DNA of 64,000 bases, from assembly GCA_017407755.1 (NCBI GenBank), contig JAFQVY010000015.1, positions 70,135 to 134,134 on the forward strand. Direction: 5' to 3'. This document shows, piece by piece, positions 58,192 through 64,000 of this stretch. Below the pieces are notes generated by a model, which did no database searches, was not told the DNA's origin, and was given only the letters and a program-made list of their open reading frames with translations. The stretch comes from Clostridia bacterium. GTDB taxonomy: Bacteria; Bacillota; Clostridia; Oscillospirales; Acutalibacteraceae. Position numbers and translations under genes: made by a program. Within the stretch, counting starts at the first letter, position 1, and every line of letters starts with the position of its first letter.

Positions 58192-59169
58192 ATGGGCTAC
58201 AAACATCTTGAATTTCCCAAGAACTCTATATTTTTAGTTACAGGCGGAGCAGGCTTTATCGGCTCTAACCTTTGTGAAGCAATTCTCGATATGGGTTACA
58301 CTGTACGCTGCCTTGATAACCTTTCCACAGGTAAAAAATCAAATATGGACGGTTTTATCAATAACCCAAACTTTACATTTATCGAAGGCGATATTCGTGA
58401 CCTTGACACCTGTATGATGGCTTGCAAGAATGTTGACTATGTTCTTAATCAGGCTGCATGGGGCTCTGTTCCCCGCTCTATCGAAATGCCTCTTCTTTAC
58501 GAAGACATCAACATCGGCGGCACTCTTAATATGATGGAAGCTGCCCGTCAGCAGGGTGTTAAGAAGTTTGTGTACGCCTCCTCATCTTCAGTTTACGGTG
58601 ATGAGCCTAATCTTCCAAAAAAAGAAGGCAGAGAAGGCAACCTTCTCTCCCCCTATGCTCTTACCAAAAGAGTTGACGAAGAATACGGCAAGCTTTACAC
58701 AAAGCTTTACGGACTTGATACCTACGGCATGCGTTACTTCAATGTTTTCGGCAGACGTCAGGACCCCGACGGTGCTTATGCCGCTGTTATTCCCAAATTT
58801 ATAAAGCAGCTTTTAAAGGGCGAAGTTCCCACAATTAACGGTGATGGCAAACAGTCCCGTGACTTCACCTACATTGAAAATGTAATCGAAGCAAACCTTA
58901 AGGCATGTCTTGCCCCTTCAAGTGCTGCAGGCGAAGCTTTCAATGTAGCCTTCGGCGGCAGAGAATACCTTATTGACATCTACTACGGTCTTACAAAAGC
59001 TTTAGGCAAAGAGGATATCGAGCCTAACTTCGGCCCCGACAGAAAGGGCGACATAAAGCATTCCAACGCTGATATCAGTAAGGCAAAGGATCTTTTAGGC
59101 TACGACCCCGATTATAGCTTTAAAGAAGGCATTAAACTTGCCATAGATTGGTATAGAGAAAATCTGTAA
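58192..59169 (+). CDS. UDP-N-acetylglucosamine(uronate) 4-epimerase (TviC/WbpP-like)
   Basis: The 325-residue extended SDR enzyme flips C4 between gluco and galacto forms. The NAD site is TGGAGFIGSNLCEAI. The catalytic pair is YALTK (Tyr-x3-Lys) and the catalytic Ser region is YASSSSVYGDEPNLPK. AAWGSVPRSIEMP, YFNVFGRRQDPDGAYAAVIPKF and NGDGKQSRDFTY are the same signature stretches as WbpP and TviC, so UDP-GlcNAc(A) to UDP-GalNAc(A) conversion is strongly favoured. Codon use is host-like again. It starts 11 bases after the amide-forming gene. A 244-base gap follows. Confidence 0.92.
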   Translation: MGYKHLEFPKNSIFLVTGGAGFIGSNLCEAILDMGYTVRCLDNLSTGKKSNMDGFINNPNFTFIEGDIRDLDTCMMACKNVDYVLNQAAWGSVPRSIEMPLLYEDINIGGTLNMMEAARQQGVKKFVYASSSSVYGDEPNLPKKEGREGNLLSPYALTKRVDEEYGKLYTKLYGLDTYGMRYFNVFGRRQDPDGAYAAVIPKFIKQLLKGEVPTINGDGKQSRDFTYIENVIEANLKACLAPSSAAGEAFNVAFGGREYLIDIYYGLTKALGKEDIEPNFGPDRKGDIKHSNADISKAKDLLGYDPDYSFKEGIKLAIDWYRENL

Positions 59170-59413
59170 ATTTAATAATTATAAATATAAACTTCTGATA
59201 TTTGTACTCTGCCTTTCGTTCGTAATGATAGCTTTAAGAATATATCCCTACTCATAATTTACCGCACTTTATGTTTTGGAAAGTGTACTATTTACAATAG
59301 AAATTCATACAATTAATAACAATATGTAACGAAAAGCACCCATAATTTATCAATTTTATAATGATGTTTTTATAAATACGACAAAATAACCACTCACGAA
59401 AGCAGGACAAAAC

Positions 59414-60943
59414 ATGATTATTAATAATAAAGCATTGTTAAAAACTTTTTCGCACAAATTAGGAAATATTTCATATAAACGAAAATATAAAAAGAACCCT
59501 GATTTGTTCTTATCTCTAAAACAACTATGCCAACAAGTAAACTTAGACACTAATAATTTTGATGCAGATATAAATGAAAAATTAGAACGAATAGTTTCTC
59601 AAATAAGCAGGTATGGTGATAGATTTACTAAAGACTGCGTATGTGTTCAACTATACGATGATAGTGATGATACTATGAGAAAAGCCATTAACGACGGAGC
59701 ACTAGTCTGTATCACCAACCATAAAATCGAAGGTATTCCTTGTATCGTTGTGGAGAATACATATTCAGTATATGCTGATATGTGTAGTATATATCGTGAC
59801 TTTTATAAAATAAAATCTACCGTAGTATTAGGCAGCATAGGAAAAACTACGGCTAAAAAAATGGTTGCCGCTGTATATAACCAAAAATTCAATACACTAT
59901 ATGATACAGGTAATGATAATATTTTAGATAGCATAGGCTCAATCAGCCAGCATATTCCTACCTCCTCAGAACAATTCATTGCGGAATTAAGTGAGGATAC
60001 TCCAGGTCTAATTAAAGAAATGTCTAAAATCATTAAGCCAGATATAGCAATAATTACAACTATCGATAAATCTCACATTCAATTTTATAAAAGCGAAGAA
60101 AATATATACAATGAGTTCTGTACTGTAACACAACACATGCACAAAGACGGTGTGTGCATAATTAGTCTTGATGAGCAAAATTCCGCTAATTTAATTACAG
60201 ATAAAAAAGTGGTTTTTGTATCAACCCAAAATAAAAACGCCGACTTTTTAGCCCAGGATATTTTTGTTGATACAGAGGGTCTCAAATTCAATGTAGTAGA
60301 AAAATCCACTAGTAAATCATTTGCTGTGAAATTATATAATACTTTCGCAATACATAATGTTACCTCTGCACTGTATGCTTTTGCAGCCGGAATGATATCT
60401 GGTATGAAACCTTACGAAATTATCAACGGTCTCGCATCGTATCGACCAACTGGTATTAGGCAAAATATATATAAATCTAAAGGCATCATAATATATGCCG
60501 ATTGCTACAATGCTGTTGCAAAATCTGTCCGCTCTGCAATAAATGCATCTTGTAATATACCAATCACCGGAAAAAGAGTTGCTGTTATTGGCGATGTTGC
60601 TGAAGCGGGCACTTATACTCAATCAACACATGATGAAATTGTTGACATAATCAATACATCAAAAGTAGATTTTTTATTCACGTGTGGTAAAGAACTCAAA
60701 AATGCCCTGTCAAGAAATCCTGTACGAAACGATCTGCATGTGCTTACTTTTAATAACCAAAAAGAAATGAACAAAGCGATAAAAAAACATCTATCCAAAG
60801 GTGATTTGGTGCTTTTTAAATCCAGTCATAGCGGAAATTTACAAAAATCAATTTCAACGATTTTTCCGATCCAATATTTTATTCAATCCATAAAATATTA
60901 TACTCCAAGAATAAAATGGCATTTTAAAGTTATCTTAAATTAA
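59414..60943 (+). CDS. MurF-like Mur ligase
   Basis: The 509-residue protein has the three-domain layout of MurF. The N-terminal domain (about 60-130) has RYGDRFTKDCVCVQLYD and INDGALVCIT, as in the MurF substrate domain. The ATP-binding domain has the P-loop GSIGKTT (140-146) and IAIITTIDKSHIQFY. The C-terminal domain has YRPTGIRQNIYK, YADCYNAVAKSVRSA (compare D-A-Y-N-A of MurF), VAVIGDVAEAGTYTQSTHDEI and GDLVLFKSSH. MurF joins D-Ala-D-Ala to the UDP-MurNAc tripeptide. This copy lies in a glycan operon with a Ddl homologue, is AT-rich, and may attach a dipeptide or amino acid to another carboxylate such as a uronic acid. It could also be a second, specialised peptidoglycan ligase. Confidence 0.83.
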   Translation: MIINNKALLKTFSHKLGNISYKRKYKKNPDLFLSLKQLCQQVNLDTNNFDADINEKLERIVSQISRYGDRFTKDCVCVQLYDDSDDTMRKAINDGALVCITNHKIEGIPCIVVENTYSVYADMCSIYRDFYKIKSTVVLGSIGKTTAKKMVAAVYNQKFNTLYDTGNDNILDSIGSISQHIPTSSEQFIAELSEDTPGLIKEMSKIIKPDIAIITTIDKSHIQFYKSEENIYNEFCTVTQHMHKDGVCIISLDEQNSANLITDKKVVFVSTQNKNADFLAQDIFVDTEGLKFNVVEKSTSKSFAVKLYNTFAIHNVTSALYAFAAGMISGMKPYEIINGLASYRPTGIRQNIYKSKGIIIYADCYNAVAKSVRSAINASCNIPITGKRVAVIGDVAEAGTYTQSTHDEIVDIINTSKVDFLFTCGKELKNALSRNPVRNDLHVLTFNNQKEMNKAIKKHLSKGDLVLFKSSHSGNLQKSISTIFPIQYFIQSIKYYTPRIKWHFKVILN

Positions 60944-60952
60944 TTTGGAACT

Positions 60953-61780
60953 ATGAAAATCCAACGTAAATTTTTTTTAACTATAATTATCGTTCTATTT
61001 ATGCTGTTATGTGTATTATTAGATTTGCACATAAGTTTCGATTGTTTGCAAACATCATCATATTCTATAAACTATACCTTACCTTTTCAGGATACTTGTC
61101 TTGTTGTGCTTTCCGACCTGCACGACTCAAGTTTTGGTAAGGGAAACTCAAAGCTCATTGAAAGAGTCAAAGCGTGTGAGCCTGACCTGATATTTACAGT
61201 GGGCGATATGGTGAGCAATTATTGTGAGGACTATACTTATCTGGCACCTTTATATGACGCTTTATCCGGAATTGCCCCCACGTACTGCTCTTTAGGAAAT
61301 CACGAGCTTTCTCATCCAGAGAGCGAAAAAATCAAAGAAATTCTCAGTCAGCATGCAAATCTGCTTGACAATGAATACACCGAAATCACCGTAAACGGCA
61401 ATGAAATCCGGCTCGGCGGGCTTAGTGAGTATCACCCCGATAACGAAACTGCAAAAGCTTTTGTTGCTGATTTTGCCGATACCGACAAATTTACTCTTTT
61501 GCTTTCTCACTGCCCCGAATACTACATTTGGGGAGTTGACGAGGTGAAAATTGATTTAATGGTTTCAGGGCATACCCACGGCGGTCAGGTGATTTTGCCC
61601 TTTGCAGGCGGCATGTTTGCCCCTGAGCAAGGCTGGTGGCCCTACTTTGACTACGGCGTTTTTTATGAGGATAATGCAACCCTTGTAATTACGCGAGGCT
61701 TAGGCACATCAAAGCAAAAAGCTCCCCGATTTAACAATCCCCCTGAAATTATGTATCTCACTCTTACTCCTGAGGTGTAA
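60953..61780 (+). CDS. Membrane-anchored calcineurin-like metallophosphoesterase
   Basis: The 275-residue protein has an N-terminal membrane helix (8-27) and a metallophosphoesterase domain with all five motifs: VVLSDLHDSSFG, FTVGDMVSN, LGNHELSHP, LLSHCPEYY and VSGHTHGGQ. This membrane-anchored form resembles the YaeI/YkuE group; members cleave phosphodiester or pyrophosphate bonds in lipids or nucleotides at the membrane. In this operon it could cleave a polyprenyl-linked or nucleotide-sugar intermediate; substrate unknown. The first 30 codons are AT-rich like the preceding gene, the rest host-like. It starts 10 bases after the MurF-like gene. Confidence 0.82.
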   Translation: MKIQRKFFLTIIIVLFMLLCVLLDLHISFDCLQTSSYSINYTLPFQDTCLVVLSDLHDSSFGKGNSKLIERVKACEPDLIFTVGDMVSNYCEDYTYLAPLYDALSGIAPTYCSLGNHELSHPESEKIKEILSQHANLLDNEYTEITVNGNEIRLGGLSEYHPDNETAKAFVADFADTDKFTLLLSHCPEYYIWGVDEVKIDLMVSGHTHGGQVILPFAGGMFAPEQGWWPYFDYGVFYEDNATLVITRGLGTSKQKAPRFNNPPEIMYLTLTPEV

Positions 61781-61781
61781 A

Positions 61782-62318
61782 ATGGATAAAAAACCTTTGG
61801 AAATCGAATATAAATTCTTAATCGAAATGCCTGACTTAAAGGTGCTTGAGGCTCAGCCTGATTTCACTGAAAAAAAGCTGTGTCAGATGTATCTTGAGCT
61901 GCCCCTTGGCTTTAGCGAATTTGGCACAAGGTGCCGAATAAGAAAAATTGAGGAGCAAGGCAAAGTGACCTTCATAAAAACCTTTAAGAAGGATGTAACA
62001 GACCTTACAAGGGTAGAGATTGAAGAAGAAATTTCAGAGGAAGAATACACCAAACTTTCGGCTTTTTTGCGAAAAGGCACTGCTCCTGTTGAGAAAACAA
62101 GGCTTACGTTTTCGCACAAAAATTACACCTGTGAGGTGGATATTTTCCCATTTTGGAGTGACAAGGCTTTTCTTGAAATCGAAGTGGAAAGCGAAAGTGT
62201 TACTCCCCCTATCCCCGACTTTATTCGGGTAACAAAGGATGTTTCAAAAGATAAAAGCTATCGTAATTCTTCCATTGCAAAAATGCTTTTTAACCATAGT
62301 TTTAACACAAAAAAATAA
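61782..62318 (+). CDS. CYTH domain protein (triphosphate tunnel metalloenzyme family)
   Basis: The 178-residue protein begins with the signature ExExK (EIEYKFLIE, residues 7-15), and continues with the beta strands of the CYTH tunnel: GTRCRIRKIEEQGKVTFIKT, RVEIEEEIS and SYRNSSIA near the C terminus. Family members hydrolyse inorganic tripolyphosphate or act as adenylate cyclases or thiamine triphosphatases; the bacterial short form is most often a tripolyphosphatase. It starts 2 bases after the phosphoesterase stop codon, so the two are coupled. No CHAD domain is fused. Confidence 0.85.
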   Translation: MDKKPLEIEYKFLIEMPDLKVLEAQPDFTEKKLCQMYLELPLGFSEFGTRCRIRKIEEQGKVTFIKTFKKDVTDLTRVEIEEEISEEEYTKLSAFLRKGTAPVEKTRLTFSHKNYTCEVDIFPFWSDKAFLEIEVESESVTPPIPDFIRVTKDVSKDKSYRNSSIAKMLFNHSFNTKK

Positions 62319-62345
62319 AGGAGCAATTGCTCCTTTATTTTTTTA
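62313..62345. terminator. Bidirectional terminator overlapping the ends of both convergent genes
   Basis: Perfect 12-bp stem AAATAAAGGAGC / GCTCCTTTATTT (62313-62324, 62329-62340) with T runs on both sides. Its arms include the CYTH stop (62316-62318) and the DUF1919 stop (62335-62337). Confidence 0.88.
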
Positions 62346-63006
62346 CATATTTTTTATTATCAAAATTCCCACCATTCGCTTCGTTAAACCACTTTACAAA
62401 ATCAAAATACTTTTCATATTCTCGACTATCGTTCCAAATTATTCTTCTTAATATATTTCCTACTTCTCCCTTTGACTCATATTTTTTGATTTGTACCGCA
62501 TAGGGAATATCCGGGTAATAATTATATGTAAAAGCTAATACGCCTTTTGCTTTTACATTTGCCAACTTAAGAATATCCTCTTTAGTTATACCGTCTCTTT
62601 CGGAACATACGATAAAAAGATTATCTCTGTCAATTCTACTTTTTCTATCTAACCATTTTGTTTCAGCATCTTCTTTACACGTATAGTGAGAAAAATGGAT
62701 TGTAATGTCATTAAGCTTTGCACAAGGGAATGTGTACTCAGAATGCTTGAAAAATTCAAGATTTGTATCCAAGTAATAATCTAAATTTGTTGCAAATTTA
62801 ATAAAATCCCCCTGATACATCATTGTATTTATAGTAGGAGAACGAAACTGTAAACCCAAATCATGAAACAATGTTCCGCCCATACAATTAGGACATAAAA
62901 GTGTGGCTGTTGTATTATTTAGCCTTTTTCTCATCTTTTTTCTTCTGTAGATTGCAAAAACATTACTCTTAACAAATAGTTCCTTAAGCTTAGCGGCTAT
63001 ACTCAT
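62335..63006 (-). CDS. DUF1919-like exopolysaccharide-associated protein
   Basis: The 223-residue soluble protein resembles DUF1919 family members found in capsule and exopolysaccharide loci. It has TATLLCPNCMGGTLFHDLGLQFRSPTINTMM near the N terminus, a conserved stretch in that family, and later FIVCSERDGITKEDI and LAFTYNYYP. The fold and reaction are not established; a glycan-modifying or transferase role is assumed from context. The gene is AT-rich, unlike the housekeeping genes here, and convergent with the glycan operon. The first 25 residues are basic. Confidence 0.65.
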   Translation of the reverse strand: MSIAAKLKELFVKSNVFAIYRRKKMRKRLNNTTATLLCPNCMGGTLFHDLGLQFRSPTINTMMYQGDFIKFATNLDYYLDTNLEFFKHSEYTFPCAKLNDITIHFSHYTCKEDAETKWLDRKSRIDRDNLFIVCSERDGITKEDILKLANVKAKGVLAFTYNYYPDIPYAVQIKKYESKGEVGNILRRIIWNDSREYEKYFDFVKWFNEANGGNFDNKKYVKK

Positions 63007-63148
63007 ACCTTACCCTCGCTAAATTCATTATAATAATCTAACCATATAGTAACACACTTTTCTTTTATAATCAAGAGCTTTATAATATTTTGCTACAACA
63101 TTCAATTATATATAACAAGAATTTTTAACGGCACCCTTACATAAAACA

Positions 63149-63177
63149 TTGACTTATTAATCAATCGGTGCTAAAAT
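63149..63177 (+). promoter_or_regulatory. Promoter of the SCIFF peptide gene
   Basis: TTGACT (63149-63154), 17-base spacer, TAAAAT (63172-63177) with a TG extended -10 at 63169-63170. Predicted strong. Confidence 0.68.
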
Positions 63178-63210
63178 ACTTTTAGAAATATAATTTCGGA
63201 GGAATTTATT

Positions 63211-63357
63211 ATGACAATCAAAACTCTTGACACCAAAAATCTTTGTGAGTCTGCTAAGTGCGGCGGTTGCGGCGAGTGCCAGACTTCTTGTCAGTCTGCT
63301 TGCAAAACAAGCTGCGGTGTTGCAAATCAGGAATGCGAGAACACAGAGAATAAGTAA
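63211..63357 (+). CDS. scfA: SCIFF (ranthipeptide) precursor
   Basis: A 48-residue Cys-rich peptide, the substrate of the radical SAM enzyme that follows. It has the family leader (TIKTLDTKNL) and the core GGCGECQTSCQSACKTSC, followed by VANQEC. Known SCIFF peptides receive cysteine-sulfur to residue carbon (gamma thioether) crosslinks in the core. Cys positions are 12, 17, 20, 23, 27, 31, 35 and 42, eight in all; the family name refers to six in forty-five residues. The ribosome site is CGGAGGA. Function of the mature peptide is unknown; it is nearly universal in Clostridia. Confidence 0.93.
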   Translation: MTIKTLDTKNLCESAKCGGCGECQTSCQSACKTSCGVANQECENTENK

Positions 63358-63380
63358 TTCGTTTTAATTACGCAAATCTT

Positions 63381-63404
63381 TGCCGCCGTTTGGCGGCATT
63401 TTTT
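63381..63404 (+). terminator. Attenuator hairpin between precursor and maturase genes
   Basis: TGCCGCC / GGCGGCA stem (63381-63387, 63392-63398) with a GTTT loop and T6 tail, 24 bases after the precursor stop. It should end most transcripts after the peptide gene and let a minority through to the maturase. Confidence 0.82.
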
Positions 63405-63419
63405 GTAGGAGTGACATAA

Positions 63420-64000
63420 ATGATACATTGCTATAAATTAGGCGGACTTAACATTGTACTTGACATCTGTTCAGGCTCAGTCCACGTTGTTGATGACGTT
63501 GCCTTTGACATAATCGAGATGTATGAGCAGAAAACTCAGGAAGAAATACTTTCATTTATTCTTGAAAAATACCCCCATAATCCCGAAGTAAACGAAGCCG
63601 AGATAAAAGACTGCTTCAAACAGATTGAATCATTAAAGGAAGCCGGAAAGCTCTTCACCCCCGATACCTTTGAGGGTATGGCAGGTAAGCTCAAGGAAAA
63701 GAGCAAGGGCATTATAAAGGCGCTTTGCCTGCATATTGCCCATACTTGCAACCTTAACTGCTCATACTGCTTTGCTTCTCAGGGAAAGTACCACGGCGAG
63801 CGTGCTATGATGAGCTTTGAGGTGGGCAAAAGAGCCCTTGATTTTCTTGTTGAAAATTCGGGCACACGCAGAAATCTTGAGGTTGACTTCTTCGGCGGTG
63901 AGCCGCTGATGAATTTTTCTGTTGTAAAAGACCTTGTCGCTTACGCCAGAAGTATTGAAAAGGAAAAGGGCAAAAACTTCCGATTTACCCTTACTACCAA
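63420..64000 (+). CDS. scfB: SCIFF radical SAM maturase (partial, cut by the window end)
   Basis: The first 193 residues are visible. Residues 1-95 form a RiPP-recognition/leader-binding-like N-terminal region (VHVVDDVAFDIIEMY, then PHNPEVNEAEIKDCF). The radical SAM domain follows, with the CX3CX2C iron-sulfur motif at Cys110, Cys114 and Cys117 (CNLNCSYC) and GGEP at 159-162 for SAM binding. The full protein of this family is about 450-470 residues and ends in a SPASM-type region with auxiliary clusters, not visible here. ATG 63420 has TAGGAG upstream. It works on the peptide encoded at 63211. Confidence 0.93.
   Translation, partial: MIHCYKLGGLNIVLDICSGSVHVVDDVAFDIIEMYEQKTQEEILSFILEKYPHNPEVNEAEIKDCFKQIESLKEAGKLFTPDTFEGMAGKLKEKSKGIIKALCLHIAHTCNLNCSYCFASQGKYHGERAMMSFEVGKRALDFLVENSGTRRNLEVDFFGGEPLMNFSVVKDLVAYARSIEKEKGKNFRFTLTT

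Noticed and set aside
59170..59413. A mobile element remnant or att site in the gap before the MurF-like gene.
   Set aside because: The 244 bases are AT-rich, but no terminal inverted repeats, target duplication or transposase fragment could be seen.
1..64000. CRISPR arrays, prophage modules, tRNA and rRNA genes.
   Set aside because: No regularly spaced direct repeats, no phage structural or integrase frames, and no cloverleaf or rRNA-like sequence were recognised by eye; a covariance search would be needed to exclude short RNAs.

Overview
The window looks like a chromosome segment from an anaerobic, Gram-positive gut or rumen Clostridium relative (Oscillospirales/Ruminococcaceae, plausibly near Ruminococcus bromii). 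The grounds are moderate GC, strong AGGAGG ribosome binding sites, a dockerin-bearing leucine-rich-repeat protein, a giant secreted protein with a CotH domain and starch-binding-like modules, a SCIFF peptide with its radical SAM maturase, and clostridial versions of greA, lysS, ftsEX and mecA. No rRNA, tRNA, CRISPR array, prophage or insertion sequence was recognised. The placement is inference from gene content; no database search was possible.

Layout. 0-6.7 kb: a lipid or acyl-metabolite cluster. On the minus strand are a phosphopantetheinyl transferase and a GT2-GtrA glycosyltransferase. Divergent from them are an acyl-activating enzyme fused to a carrier domain, two PlsC-type acyltransferases, a free acyl carrier protein, an LRAT-fold protein and a FliB-like Cys-rich protein. 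6.7-16.4 kb: MscS, a sodium:alanine symporter, citrate synthase, 8-oxoguanine glycosylase, an AraC regulator, a secreted metallo-beta-lactamase-fold lipoprotein, an FkbM methyltransferase, thioredoxin and TrmL. 16.6-20.2 kb: the glycolytic run pgk-tpiA-gpmI. 20.3-28.4 kb: dockerin/LRR protein, an EF-G paralogue, an NAD salvage group, a lysyl-tRNA synthetase with an extra C-terminal tRNA-binding domain, and greA. 28.4-34.5 kb: the ftsE-ftsX-murein hydrolase activator group with what appears to be a truncated carboxyl-terminal protease, a PucR/CdaR-type regulator and a MecA-like adaptor. 34.6-40 kb: a GH13 alpha-glucosidase, lipid kinase, Maf, a WYL regulator, a highly expressed Lys/Ala-rich protein and a 34-residue acidic peptide. 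40-47.4 kb: a 2081-residue secreted protein and a small wall-sorted protein.

47.5-63 kb is a cell-surface glycan locus. GlmS and a CapD/WbpM-type dehydratase lie on one strand. On the other are an initiating phosphoglycosyl transferase, a GT4 enzyme, and a TviB/WbpO-like UDP-HexNAc dehydrogenase with a TviC/WbpP-like 4-epimerase, which together predict UDP-GalNAcA. Embedded among them are amide- and peptide-bond enzymes that do not belong to ordinary capsule synthesis: a D-2-hydroxyacid dehydrogenase, a D-Ala-D-Ala ligase homologue, an asparagine-synthase-like enzyme lacking the glutaminase cysteine, and a MurF-like Mur ligase. My main proposal is that this locus builds an amino-acid- or dipeptide-decorated uronic acid glycan, or alternatively a modified peptidoglycan stem. 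I know of no described system with this exact set. The locus ends with a metallophosphatase, a CYTH enzyme and a DUF1919 protein.

63.2-64 kb: a SCIFF (ranthipeptide) precursor, an attenuator-like hairpin, and the start of its radical SAM maturase, which the window end cuts off.
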